Origin: Psychrobacter glacincola
Lineage (GTDB): Bacteria > Pseudomonadota > Gammaproteobacteria > Pseudomonadales > Moraxellaceae
NCBI RefSeq assembly: GCF_904846075.1
Contig: NZ_CAJGZH010000001.1
Coordinates: forward strand, 62,001-126,000
Direction: 5' to 3'
Length of the DNA: 64,000 nucleotides
In this document: piece by piece, positions 27,593-36,523 of the stretch
How positions within the stretch are numbered: the stretch's first letter is position 1
How the letters are laid out: every line of letters starts with the position of its first letter
Made by a program: the position numbers and the translations under genes
The notes under the pieces: generated by a model
What the model was told of the DNA's origin: nothing
Database searches by the model: none
What the model saw: only the letters and a program-made list of their open reading frames with translations

Positions 27593-28713
27593 TTATAGAT
27601 TTACCTTTATCCTAATATATTGAAAAGTATCATTAAGATCATTAAAGTTGCCGTTTTCTTTCCAGAAGGCGGCGCTATGAGTAACCGCTAAATATAAATA
27701 GCCGTCTCTTGCCCAAAATATGTCTCTTGGCTCCTCCATAGGCATCCAATGCCTAAAGCCTGCACCCATAATCGGGATGATGTCTGTTCCCTTAATTCTA
27801 TACAGCTCTAGATCGGTGTATTGCTCATATGGGTTGGTATAGGCTGAGATGATATATTTTTTATTGGGCGAGATATGAGGATAATCTATAAACGTCTGCG
27901 TCGTCTCACCCGAATTTTTATCAATCATCTTATAGTCACCGCTTTCCCAGTAACCTCCACTGACCAAATACTGATTTAACGGGGCAATCTGACCTACATA
28001 CTCAAAAATCTGATACCCATCATTATCTACATTCTTATCAGTGAACGTTACTACCTTGCCAGCAGTTGGAATAGATATCACCCCATTTCTCTTTTTAATA
28101 CTTTCATCTTTTGATAAAAAATCAACGGCAAGTGGACGTTTTTTCTCAAAAAAGCCTTATCAATCAGCTCTATTTTCAGGTAGTCGTTAAGTACTTTGCC
28201 ATTTTCAAAAGACTCGTAATCTTCGCCGACGGATAGATACGCTAGTATGTTTAAATCTTTGGACGTTAGCGAGGCAGGTATAGTAGAACCCGTTTGCTCT
28301 TTTCTCACAAAGACCTTTTCCCATTTAACAACGTCTGTCTCTACAATGCCATCATTGTCCTCGTCATACTCTCTACGAATTCTGTCTTGCACCGCATACC
28401 AGTCCTTTCTATCTTCAATGACTTCTAATTTCTCACCAAATGCATAGCTTTTCACCTTTCGAGCAGCGCCGCTTGGTAACTGACGTGCGATTGCCCCATC
28501 TTTTGCCGTCACGTAGACTTGCTTCAATACAGTCGTATCATCGTAGTCAATCTCGATACCATCACGATTATACTGCGCCAAAAGTGCTGCCGATATGGGT
28601 TTGTTTAGGTCAATGATGACGTTTTGACTTGCCACTGCTGAATGATAGCTAAACGTCGTTAGGGATAGAATGATAGAAGAAAAAATGTAAGTAGATATTT
28701 TAAATGAAGACAT
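27593..28713 (-). pseudogene. Secreted SH3-like hypothetical protein, frameshifted
   Basis: Two minus-strand frames (28713-28078 and 28081-27593) that belong to one ~373-residue protein. Adding one T to the six-base run on the coding strand (A-run 28148-28153 on the plus strand) changes the ending into KAFFEKKRPLAVDFLSKDES, which runs without a stop into GVISIPTAGKVVTFTDKN of the second frame. The N-terminus has a signal peptide (FSSIILSLTTFSYHSAVAS) and a bacterial SH3-like segment (VYVTAKDGAIARQLPSG, YAFGEKLEVIEDRKDWYAVQ). The C-terminal half is beta-rich (WESGDYKMIDKNSGE), with no named family. Homopolymer slippage, phase variation or a sequencing error could explain the break. Confidence 0.75.
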
Positions 28714-28811
28714 AATATGGTCTGCTATATATTTTATATTATAAATTTTACACCATAAAATCCTACTTAAGTTTACTTTTTTGATATCTGAAATAAAATC
28801 ACTTCAGAATA

Positions 28812-29186
28812 TTAGCGCTGCTTTAACAGTTTAGTAGACGGATTGAATGAACTGAATATCTTCGTCCACTTATTCAGCGCATAGAGCACGTAAGGCAGCA
28901 GGCAGGTATTGATCAAATCACGGAGGCTGGCGACCAGCTGTTCGTGGCTTAAGCCCACCATGCCTGACGCTTCAATCGTATTTCGATTATCTAAATACTC
29001 GCCCAATAAGGCAATGCCCGTCACGACGAATAAAGCCATGAATGATCTGATGCTTTGCTTTTTAATGATAGGACGCAGCACAAGCAAACACAAAAGATAG
29101 ATGCCGACGCCGACATAGATATGTAAGGCGTCTTTGGCAAGGCCAGATACTTCAATAACATTGATTTTAAAAGCGGTAAAATCCAC
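28812..29186 (-). CDS. Small integral membrane protein, unknown
   Basis: 124 residues with three hydrophobic segments (HIYVGVGIYLLCLLVL; FMALFVVTGIALLGEYL; LINTCLLPYVLYAL). The second segment carries a Gly-Glu-Tyr motif in the membrane. I do not recognise the family. It stands alone between the broken secreted-protein gene and hisH, all on the minus strand, with ~100-180 nt gaps. Confidence 0.65.
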   Translation of the reverse strand: MDFTAFKINVIEVSGLAKDALHIYVGVGIYLLCLLVLRPIIKKQSIRSFMALFVVTGIALLGEYLDNRNTIEASGMVGLSHEQLVASLRDLINTCLLPYVLYALNKWTKIFSSFNPSTKLLKQR

Positions 29187-29369
29187 TAGAGTATTCCAAA
29201 TATAAGCAAGTAGAAAACGACTGAGAGTATCACTAAACCATGATGGCTAAACTATAATAGTTAAAGAGTGGCAGCTACAAAGTGATGGCTGAGCATAAAA
29301 AAGGCAGATTATATAATGGATAATCTACCTTCTACTAAATTAAATATTCACTTCACGTTTATCGCCTAC

Positions 29370-30005
29370 TTACACATTCCACTCGACGAAATTTTTCAAC
29401 AACTGCAAGCCAGCAGTATGACTTTTTTCTGGGTGAAACTGGGTGGCAAATAAATTATCTTGGATGACACTGGCACAAAACGGTTGACCATAGTCACATA
29501 TCGCTGCCACTTGTGAGCTGTTAGTAGGCTCGCAATAATAGCTATGCACAAAGTAAAAATGCGCGTTGTTTTGAATACCATGCCACAGCGGATGGTCAAA
29601 ATCCATACCGCTAATGGTGTTCCAGCCCATATGCGGTACTTTGATGGTAGTGCCCTGCTGATCCTTCCACGTAGGGTCAAACGCTTCTACAGTGCCGTTT
29701 AAGATACCCAAACAGTCTGTACCACCATTTTCAGCGGACTGCTCAAACAATGCCTGCATGCCCACACAAATAGCCATGACAGGCTTATTAAACACCGCAT
29801 GGCGTATGACGTCATCAATCCCTGCTTCATGCATGCCAGCGATACAGTCACGCATAGCACCGACACCGGGGAAGACAATCTTGTCTGCCGCAGCGACAAC
29901 CTTAGGATCATTGGTAATAGAGACGTCTGCCCCAACTACCGATAGTGCTTTGCTAGCAGAGTGCAAATTACCCATACCATAATCTAGTAGCGCTACTTTA
30001 GTCAT
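29370..30005 (-). CDS. hisH: HisH, glutaminase subunit of IGP synthase
   Basis: 211 residues from ATG 30005 ([21 protein letters not shown]); the frame reaches back to 30062 without a better SD. HisH frees ammonia from glutamine for HisF, making imidazole-glycerol phosphate and AICAR. The triad is visible: nucleophile Cys in [12 protein letters not shown], and His/Glu in [23 protein letters not shown] is the oxyanion-region motif. It lies downstream of hisB with ~160 nt between them; hisF is not nearby. Confidence 0.96.
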   Translation of the reverse strand: MTKVALLDYGMGNLHSASKALSVVGADVSITNDPKVVAAADKIVFPGVGAMRDCIAGMHEAGIDDVIRHAVFNKPVMAICVGMQALFEQSAENGGTDCLGILNGTVEAFDPTWKDQQGTTIKVPHMGWNTISGMDFDHPLWHGIQNNAHFYFVHSYYCEPTNSSQVAAICDYGQPFCASVIQDNLFATQFHPEKSHTAGLQLLKNFVEWNV

Positions 30006-30164
30006 CGATTGGTTCTCATTTTTAAATATTTTGACTACTGTACTATTTATACTGTTGGCCATTACTAAGGTGTAGATAAGGTTTTGCTACAAGGAAGTCA
30101 AGCACAGGCTGTACAACTAGTACGCCAAGCTTGACTGACACCGTAGCAGACCCTTAAATGCGCA

Positions 30165-30830
30165 TTAGAAAGCCTCTTTAGTCGAAGGCAGAGTATTAAG
30201 CGCACGCTCATCATACTCACATGCCATACGTAACGCACGAGCAAACGCTTTAAAGGTAGATTCGATTTGGTGATGGCTATTTTTGCCTTTTAAATTGTCT
30301 AAATGCACCGTCATCCAAGAATGGTTCACAAAACCATAAAAGAATTCACTAAACAGGTCAACATCGAAATTACCCACATGCGAACGGGTAAATGGAATGT
30401 CCATGTGTAAACCCGGACGTCCTGATAGATCGACGACAGCGCGGGTCAATGATTCATCAAGCGGCGCATAAAAATGCCCATAACGACGAATGCCTTTTTT
30501 GTCGCCCAATGCTTTGTTAAATGCTTGTCCAAGGGTAATACCAGTGTCTTCAACGCTATGATGGTCATCGATAAAGGTGTCACCGTTGCATTTAATCTCT
30601 AAGTCAAACAAACCGTGACGCTTGATTTGATCAATCATATGGTCTAAAAATGGTACGCCAGTATCTACAACCCCTTGACCCGTACCATCAAGATTGACGG
30701 TACAAGTCACTTGGGTCTCAGCAGTAATGCGCTCAACGGTCGCAATACGTTCAGGGCGACCATGTAAATTTAGGTTTTTTGGTACATTTTGCTCAGGTGT
30801 ATCAGCAGTCGTCATTGCATTGGCGGTCAT
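30165..30830 (-). CDS. hisB: HisB, imidazoleglycerol-phosphate dehydratase
   Basis: 221 residues (start at 30830 or at the ATG five codons later). It removes water from imidazole-glycerol phosphate. Metal-binding His/Glu motifs are intact: [46 protein letters not shown] and [18 protein letters not shown]. Monofunctional: there is no N-terminal histidinol-phosphatase domain as in enterobacterial HisB. hisH follows in the same direction. Two inverted repeats lie in its upstream region. Confidence 0.96.
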   Translation of the reverse strand: MTANAMTTADTPEQNVPKNLNLHGRPERIATVERITAETQVTCTVNLDGTGQGVVDTGVPFLDHMIDQIKRHGLFDLEIKCNGDTFIDDHHSVEDTGITLGQAFNKALGDKKGIRRYGHFYAPLDESLTRAVVDLSGRPGLHMDIPFTRSHVGNFDVDLFSEFFYGFVNHSWMTVHLDNLKGKNSHHQIESTFKAFARALRMACEYDERALNTLPSTKEAF

Positions 30831-30897
30831 GGCTACTCTCTATCAGTTTTTTATCAGTGAAAAGCGGTCAATAAATAAGGCAAAACATGTCTAAATA

Positions 30898-30929
30898 TTT
30901 TACTAGTGTCTGGGTCAGCGCTAGTAAAA
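30898..30929 (-). promoter_or_regulatory. Hairpin upstream of hisB
   Basis: TTTTACTAG and CTAGTAAAA form a perfect 9-bp stem around a 14-nt loop, 68 nt upstream of hisB. AT-rich ends and no long T-run make it an unlikely terminator; a leader structure or operator is possible. Confidence 0.35.
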
Positions 30930-30969
30930 AATGTATTAGAAAATGATATATACAAAAGATATCAAGGTA

Positions 30970-31021
30970 TTAGGGTTTGTACGTACTAAATATCATCTAG
31001 CCTCATCATAGCAAACCCTAA
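30970..31021. repeat. 10-bp inverted repeat, hisB/GNAT intergenic region
   Basis: TTAGGGTTTG at 30970-30979 and CAAACCCTAA at 31012-31021, separated by 32 nt. Perfect arms in the divergent 401-nt spacer between hisB and the PanM-like gene; it could bind a dimeric regulator or form a long-loop hairpin. The rest of the spacer shows only the candidate promoter at 31108. Confidence 0.4.
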
Positions 31022-31107
31022 CATTTACTGCCACGACCAAGCGGTAAACCACGCACAAAATTACCTCATTCTGCTAAAATAGTGTGTTCAGTATTATTAA
31101 TCATGAT

Positions 31108-31135
31108 TTGCACTGACTTTTAGATATCATATTCT
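31108..31135 (+). promoter_or_regulatory. Candidate promoter of the PanM-like gene
   Basis: TTGCAC (31108-31113), 16-bp spacer, TATTCT (31130-31135). Predicted start about 90 nt before the ATG at 31232. Confidence 0.35.
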
Positions 31136-31231
31136 ACAGCCTACTTTCTATGACTTTTGCCGTGTTATAACTTTGTGCTGTGTCATACTGCTACTTTATA
31201 CGATAGAAACCCTCTGTTTATAGGAACTGCC

Positions 31232-31654
31232 ATGCCTTTAGAAGCGATCGCCATTAATAGCTTGGATGTACCACTTATCAAAAAACCTGCTCGCGACAAT
31301 GAGCTATCAGAGCGCTTGCAGGCATTATACGATAGCGATGACGCGCAGCCTGATGGTATCGAGGTATTAAATATCGTTGAGCAAGGTTTTAAGCGTGGTC
31401 AGTATCTATACGTCGGTATGTTTAATGATAAACCTATCGCCGCTGTTGGCTGTTTTGATGATGGGCAAACCGATGCCAAGCGTTTGCAATATTTAACGGT
31501 GCATCAGCAAAATCGCGGTCGCGCGATCGATGCTAAGTTTATCAAACTGGTCTATGATGCCGAGGTCAAAAAAGGTGTGCGTGAGTTTGTCCCTGCCGAT
31601 GCAGATATTCATCGTATTATGAGCGAGTATGATTTACTGCGTGTTAAAGATTAA
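31232..31654 (+). CDS. PanM/PanZ-like GNAT-domain protein
   Basis: 140 residues from ATG 31232 with AGGA seven bases upstream; the frame extends to 31157 without support. The central part reads as a small GNAT fold: QYLYVGMFNDKPIAAVGCF, RLQYLTVHQQNRGRAIDAKFI (acetyl-CoA loop region) and VPADADIHRIMSEYDLL. The pattern resembles PanM (PanZ), which binds acetyl-CoA and activates self-cleavage of aspartate decarboxylase PanD for pantothenate synthesis. panD is not in the window, so this is a family-level suggestion. A general GNAT acetyltransferase is the alternative. Confidence 0.55.
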   Translation: MPLEAIAINSLDVPLIKKPARDNELSERLQALYDSDDAQPDGIEVLNIVEQGFKRGQYLYVGMFNDKPIAAVGCFDDGQTDAKRLQYLTVHQQNRGRAIDAKFIKLVYDAEVKKGVREFVPADADIHRIMSEYDLLRVKD

Positions 31655-31730
31655 ATCGAGAGCAGAAACAGTTAATTTTGCCAATATTTGATTATTTATC
31701 GTCTTTTATCTTCTATTATGCAAAAACTAC

Positions 31731-31759
31731 TTGACAGCAACGCCTATATTTAGTTTAAT
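31731..31759 (+). promoter_or_regulatory. Promoter of tRNA-Phe
   Basis: TTGACA (31731-31736), 17-bp spacer, TTTAAT (31754-31759), then a GC-rich discriminator (AGCGCCTC), as typical for stable-RNA promoters under stringent control. The mature tRNA begins 17 nt after the -10. Confidence 0.8.
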
Positions 31760-31776
31760 AGCGCCTCAACGAAGAC

Positions 31777-31852
31777 GGCTCGATAGCTCAGTCGGTAGAG
31801 CAACGGATTGAAAATCCGTGTGTCGGCAGTTCGAACCTGCCTCGAGCCACCA
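31777..31852 (+). tRNA. tRNA-Phe (GAA)
   Basis: A 76-nt cloverleaf with encoded CCA. Acceptor GGCTCGA/TCGAGCC, D stem GCTC/GAGC, anticodon stem ACGGA/TCCGT with loop TTGAAAA (anticodon GAA), variable loop GTGTC, T stem GGCAG/CTGCC with loop TTCGAAC. All stems pair perfectly. Flanked by its own promoter and terminator, so a single-tRNA unit. Confidence 0.98.
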
Positions 31853-31868
31853 TTCGTTTAAGAATTCT

Positions 31869-31904
31869 AAAAAGCCCCAAACAGCAATGTTCGGGGCTTT
31901 TTTT
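31869..31904 (+). terminator. Terminator after tRNA-Phe
   Basis: AAAAAGCCCC, loop of 13 nt, GGGGCTTTTTTT. Strong; the A-tract lets it also end the convergent gene at 31922. Confidence 0.92.
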
Positions 31905-31921
31905 ATGTCTAAAATAAAAGC

Positions 31922-32290
31922 TTATGACAAACGCCTTCTTAATAACACCTCGCAACGTTCACGCGAGTCTAAATCATAAACCGTCGCGCGGTAATCGATA
32001 CCATGACGCCCTTCAAAAAATATCACCCGATCGCCCACTGCTAAAAAGCAAGACGTGCGCGCATCATAAATGAAACCATCAATCACGAACGCCAAATCAC
32101 GATCTATCTCACGTACCGTATAAGTTTCTCCTTGCGGAATCAACCGCTCAAACCATGCGCTATGGGCAGCATTGGTGCTTAATACGCTGATGAGCAGCAG
32201 CACCGATATCACAAATATACTTTTTGACGACATCGTAAAAGTCGAGCCAGCTAGACTGATTCTATTGAGGATGTTTTTATTAACTGTCAT
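31922..32290 (-). CDS. Small exported hypothetical protein
   Basis: 122 residues from ATG 32290, or 103 from ATG 32233, which gives a cleaner signal peptide (SIFVISVLLLISVLSTNAAHSA). The mature part is short and basic at the end (RCEVLLRRRLS), with two Cys (TSCFLAV, ERCEV) that could be disulfide-bonded. Beta-rich pattern (FVIDGFIYDARTSCFLAVGDRVIFFEG). No family recognised. Convergent with tRNA-Phe. Confidence 0.6.
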   Translation of the reverse strand: MTVNKNILNRISLAGSTFTMSSKSIFVISVLLLISVLSTNAAHSAWFERLIPQGETYTVREIDRDLAFVIDGFIYDARTSCFLAVGDRVIFFEGRHGIDYRATVYDLDSRERCEVLLRRRLS

Positions 32291-32472
32291 AACTTTAACC
32301 TACTCAGACCTGCTCAATGATTGATTCTATTCGCTATGCTTCTCATGCTAAACGCTTACTGTCACGGTTGCATAACATTTTTGTGCTGTTTTTTAGACAG
32401 CGGCGCTCAGTATACTCGATAGTATTGATAATGATAAATATGACAGATGACGAATACTAATAGGGAAAAGCG

Positions 32473-32973
32473 ATGAGAGCGTTCGATTACGATTTGGATT
32501 ATAAAAACCTAGATTTGCGCGCGCAGCCAGAGCTGTATCGGGTCGGTCGCGGCGAGCAAGGCGTATTATTGGTAGAGCCGTATAAGTCTGAAATCCTGCC
32601 ACACTGGCGCTTTGCGACCCCTGATATTGCGCTTGAGAGCAGCGAGACAATTTATCAGATGTTTTTAGATTATCTGGCGGCCGATGACTTTGTCGGTGCA
32701 GATATGGCGCGCAAATTTATTCAAATGGGCTATACCCGCGCCCGTCGTTACGCCAATCACAAAGGCGGCAAAAAATATAAAGGGCCAGTGCCCGATGATA
32801 AAAAAGGTCAGAGCGGCGCACATGGTCGCGAAGAGTTGCCACGACAAATCGAAGACCCAATCAAAGCAGAGTCAGCGCGCATATTTAAACAAAAATGGGA
32901 CGAGTGTCGTGAGAACGAAGATTATCTAAGAATGAAAAAGGAACATCGCGAACGTTATAAAGAGGTTGAATAA
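32473..32973 (+). CDS. DUF4385 family protein
   Basis: 166 residues. The start motif FDYDLDYKNLDLRAQPELYRVGRGEQGVL, the block LPHWRFATPDIA and MARKFIQMGYTRARRYANHKGGKKY are diagnostic of the DUF4385 family, cytoplasmic proteins of unknown function found in bacteria and phages. The rest is highly charged with a Lys/Arg/Glu C-terminus. No signal peptide. Stands alone between the small exported gene and gph. Confidence 0.85.
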   Translation: MRAFDYDLDYKNLDLRAQPELYRVGRGEQGVLLVEPYKSEILPHWRFATPDIALESSETIYQMFLDYLAADDFVGADMARKFIQMGYTRARRYANHKGGKKYKGPVPDDKKGQSGAHGREELPRQIEDPIKAESARIFKQKWDECRENEDYLRMKKEHRERYKEVE

Positions 32974-33138
32974 GCATAAAACATATCAATAAAATATTAC
33001 CCTCAGCCTGAAAAGATAGAAATATCTATAATGACAGACTGTTAAATAATTGAATTCATGATTTGCTGTGCTAAGGTAATGAGGGCTTGGAGCTAATACT
33101 CCAAAAAAGTATAAAATTGATAGCGTGGGCAAATAATA

Positions 33139-33831
33139 ATGACTGTAGATATTAAGCAACTTTTGATTTTTGATTTTGATGGCACGCTCATTGATAGTGT
33201 GCCAGATTTGGCTGATGCGACTAATGCGATGTTAGCCATTCTGGGCAAAGAGACGTACCCTATCGAGACCATACGAAACTGGATAGGTAACGGCTCAAGA
33301 TTGCTGGTAGAGCGCGCACTAGTAGGTAAGGTAGACGTGTTAGAAGGCGAGTTTACGGTCGAGGAAGCCAATCACGCAGAGCAGGTATTTTTCGATGCTT
33401 ATAAAAACCTCAGTGGTAGCAAAACCGTTGCTTATCCAGATGTTGACAGTGGTTTGAAAAAACTAAAGACCGCAGGTTATACCCTAGCGTTAGTGACCAA
33501 TAAACCGATTCGTTTTGTACCGAAAATATTGCAATCCTTTGGTTGGCAGGACTTATTCAGTGAAGTATTAGGCGGTGATAGTCTCTCAACTAAAAAGCCT
33601 GATCCAGCACCGCTACTGCATGTCTGTAAAGCGTTGAACGTCACTCCAGAACACGCCGTGATGATTGGCGATTCTAGAAACGATATCTTAGCCGGACAAA
33701 ATGCTAATATGGATACTTTCGGGCTGTCTTATGGTTATAATTATGGACAAGATATCCGTGAGCTAAATCCTACCGAAGCCTTTGATGATTTTGCTGATTT
33801 GGTTTCTTGGATTATGAAAGATAAAGCTTAA
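33139..33831 (+). CDS. gph: Phosphoglycolate phosphatase
   Basis: 230 residues. A HAD-superfamily phosphatase: motif I DFDGTLIDSVPDLADA with the nucleophile Asp, motif II LALVTNKP, motif III Lys in LSTKKPDP, and motif IV MIGDSRNDILAGQNA. The cap region (WIGNGSRLLVERAL) is the Gph type. Gph removes 2-phosphoglycolate formed during DNA repair of 3'-phosphoglycolate ends. No neighbours from the same pathway. Confidence 0.92.
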   Translation: MTVDIKQLLIFDFDGTLIDSVPDLADATNAMLAILGKETYPIETIRNWIGNGSRLLVERALVGKVDVLEGEFTVEEANHAEQVFFDAYKNLSGSKTVAYPDVDSGLKKLKTAGYTLALVTNKPIRFVPKILQSFGWQDLFSEVLGGDSLSTKKPDPAPLLHVCKALNVTPEHAVMIGDSRNDILAGQNANMDTFGLSYGYNYGQDIRELNPTEAFDDFADLVSWIMKDKA

Positions 33832-33853
33832 CCCACAAAATATCACCTATAAG

Positions 33854-33891
33854 AAATAGCCATATTACTTGACTCCTATGACTATTTTTTT
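33854..33891 (+). terminator. Terminator after gph
   Basis: AATAGCCAT (33855-33863) pairs with ATGACTATT (33878-33886) with one mismatch, followed by a run of T to 33891. It touches the stop of the convergent gene. Confidence 0.6.
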
Positions 33892-34501
33892 ATACAGCTC
33901 CAACATATAAATTACTTTGAAAAGATGCATTATCAAATTCTTTTATGTGCTGTAATATTTTAATAACATCGTGATCTATGCCTTTACTCTTGCTTTCAAA
34001 TGAAATCGAATTCATGAAATAAGCAATTCTAACCCAAGACTTAAAGTGATTATTTGTAATCTGAGATGCAACAGGTATCAGGTTATTGAATATTTCCTTT
34101 TCATTATTACAGTAAGTTTGGACTCCTGATTTAAAACCTTCTGTTAGACCATTACTTTCAATATGTGCTATCAAATCATTAAGACATTTTTGATTATTAG
34201 TATGATCCTTACCATAAAACCTGCCAGGCTGACAAGACAATGGGAAATCTTGAAAGTTGTTTTTCAAAAAAAATATTAAAAATTAACGTAAGCGCCTTTC
34301 CACCTTTATATTATTATCTTTTTCTTCTTTCTTCTGCCATAAGTTAAAGGCCAACACTATAATAATAAACTCAATGCATACACCAATAAACTCTGGAACA
34401 AGATTATTTATTAAAAACCCTGGCTCACCTTTAAAGTATGCTACTAATAATAGAGCTATCAAGACAAAAGAAGTAACTCCAACAAATATTTTTTCTCTCA
34501 C
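33890..34501 (-). pseudogene. Two-helix membrane protein with in-frame TAA
   Basis: Reading from ATG 34501 gives two membrane helices (VTSFVLIALLLVAYF; FIGVCIEFIIIVLAFNLW) and a charged stretch ending VERRLR before TAA at 34283-34285. The same frame continues without interruption as FLIFFLKNNFQDFPLSCQPG for a further ~130 residues to 33890. A GAA to TAA change would explain it, since RRLREFLIFFLKNN reads as one smooth helix. Intact length would be ~203 residues. The downstream part could start at TTG 34267, but without an SD. Function unknown; AT-rich compared with gph and comM. Confidence 0.7.
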
Positions 34502-34575
34502 TAGGACTTCCTACTTAGTAATTTGATAAATTTTATTTTTAAGACTTATTTTACAATATATTTTATTAGATTCTA

Positions 34576-36153
34576 CTATTTGCTCCGATAACTGAGCGCC
34601 TCAGACACATGAGCGCTTGTAATATCGATACTGTCAGCCAAATCAGCAATGGTACGTGCCACTCGCAATACGCGATGATAACCGCGTGCCGATAAATTCA
34701 GACGCTGCTGAGCGAGCTGTAATAGTTGCTGTTCACCCTCTCCTAGTTGGATATATTTATCAATCTCGCTAGGGCTAAGCTCATTATTGACCTTTTGTTG
34801 CCGCTGCATCTGATTTTTATGTGCGGCAATGACTCGAACTCGCACTTGTTCGGAGGTTTCGCCAGCTTGAGCATTTTGCAAGTCAGCAATTGGCAGCGCA
34901 GGTACAGTGATATGCAAATCAATGCGATCAAGCAGTGGACCTGATAGTTTATCTTGGTAACGTTTAATCTGTTCAGGTCGGCAGCGACAACGCCCTGAGG
35001 TATCGCCATCATAGCCGCATGGGCATGGATTCATGGCAGCGACCAATTGGAAATTTGCCGGAAAAGTCATCTGCGAGTTGGCACGGCTAATAGTGATTTG
35101 CTTGGCTTCTAATGGCTGACGCAATACCTCGAGCACGCTCCGATCAAACTCTGGCAATTCGTCAAGGAATAATACGCCTTTATTGGCAAGGGTAATTTCA
35201 CCCGGTTTAGGTCGTGAGCCACCACCCACCAAAGCCACGGCTGATATAGTGTGATGAACTTGCCTAAATGGTCTTGTCCCATAATCGTAATCGCTGTCTG
35301 CCACTGAATAAGTACTGGCAACTTCTAACGCATCCTCAGCACTCAAATCCGGCAATATGGTCGGTAGCCGTGACGCCATTAACGTCTTGCCTGAGCCGGG
35401 TGGCCCTGTAAATAACAGCGAATGACCACCAGCAGCGGCAATCTCTAGCGCGCGCCGTGCATGATGCTGTCCTTTGACATCAGCCAAGTCCACTTGATAG
35501 CCAACATGCTGCTGTGCTGGACTGGGTTGTACAACGTCCAAAGATTCATAGGCTGCGCTTGGGTTCGCTAACGACTGTAAGTGGTCACAAACTGTCTTTA
35601 AGCTTTGCGCGGCTAGTATCATCACGCCATCCACACGGCTAGCCTCAGCACCATTATCAATCGGTACGATAAGCTGCGGTGTTTGTGGTTTTGGCTGCGG
35701 TTCGCTCAGCTCCTGTTCAGTGATATTTGCCACCTGCAATACTTTGGATGCCAGCGCCTCAGCTTTGATCGCTCGTGCCACCGCTAAGCTGCCTGTCACT
35801 TGCCGTAAATTCCCATTGAGCGCTAACTCACCGATAAACTCAAACCCTGATAATACTTCTGGATCCAACTGATCACTGGCTGCCAAGATGCCGATGGCAA
35901 TCGGTAAATCAAGACGCGCGCCATCTTTAGGCAAATCAGCGGGGGCTAAATTGATAGTAAGACGACGATTAGGAAATTGAAAGCCAGAGTTCAGAATCGC
36001 AGAGCGTACACGGTCTTTACTCTCACGTACCGCCGCCTCCGGCAAACCGACGATGGTCAATGCTGGCAACCCTTGTGACAGATGCACTTCAATAATTACC
36101 TTGGGTGCATGCAGTCCGACGACTGAACGGGTATAGACTTGGGCAAACGACAT
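34576..36153 (-). CDS. comM: ComM/YifB family AAA+ ATPase
   Basis: 525 residues from the ATG at 36153, the better spaced of two near AGGA. N-terminal Lon-like domain (SFAQVYTRSVVGLHAPKVIIEVHLSQGLP), then Mg-chelatase-type AAA+ core: Walker A FTGPPGSGKTLMAS, Walker B GVLFLDELPEF, and the zinc-like cysteines NPCPCGY and GRCRC. The C-terminal helical domain ends ITSAHVSEALSYR. ComM is a branch-migration helicase that helps integrate DNA during natural transformation. dprA at 62.3 kb is another transformation gene in this window. Confidence 0.93.
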   Translation of the reverse strand: MSFAQVYTRSVVGLHAPKVIIEVHLSQGLPALTIVGLPEAAVRESKDRVRSAILNSGFQFPNRRLTINLAPADLPKDGARLDLPIAIGILAASDQLDPEVLSGFEFIGELALNGNLRQVTGSLAVARAIKAEALASKVLQVANITEQELSEPQPKPQTPQLIVPIDNGAEASRVDGVMILAAQSLKTVCDHLQSLANPSAAYESLDVVQPSPAQQHVGYQVDLADVKGQHHARRALEIAAAGGHSLLFTGPPGSGKTLMASRLPTILPDLSAEDALEVASTYSVADSDYDYGTRPFRQVHHTISAVALVGGGSRPKPGEITLANKGVLFLDELPEFDRSVLEVLRQPLEAKQITISRANSQMTFPANFQLVAAMNPCPCGYDGDTSGRCRCRPEQIKRYQDKLSGPLLDRIDLHITVPALPIADLQNAQAGETSEQVRVRVIAAHKNQMQRQQKVNNELSPSEIDKYIQLGEGEQQLLQLAQQRLNLSARGYHRVLRVARTIADLADSIDITSAHVSEALSYRSK

Positions 36154-36523
36154 CAGCATTTTCCTAATATAGGGAATAATTGATAATAGAGTATTATTTA
36201 TCAGTGCGCAAATGTCGTGTTTTCTTGTCTCATTTTATTTACTAGCATAGTTGTCAACAGTTGTTATATGATAAACGGATGCTCTTTCGCTCAGTCTTAT
36301 TCGGCTATGCTGCTCCAAAGATTATCCAAAAATTCTCACGCCTGTTAACCACGTTATTAACGTATTGGGTAATTTTAATCGTGCTACAAAGCACTAAAGA
36401 TTAGCAAGAGTATTGGCAATAAAAGGATTTTATTGATCATATAAAGTTTGCTGGCGGCTTTTTGCTGCAGATTTATATAACACCTACTTTATATAATACC
36501 CACTACCATGGACGGATAAACTT
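36154..36523. other. Divergent spacer comM / acylase gene
   Basis: 370 nt that must hold both promoters. A TATAAT at 36492-36497 lies 27 nt before the acylase start codon, without a matching -35. No further site that I can support. Confidence 0.5.

Noticed and set aside
31777..31852. tRNA-Phe as a genomic-island attachment site
   Set aside because: No integrase gene and no second copy of the tRNA 3' end seen nearby.
33087..33105. Hairpin TTGGAG/CTCCAA upstream of gph as terminator or riboswitch
   Set aside because: Short stem followed by A-run rather than T-run on the plus strand; no further structure.
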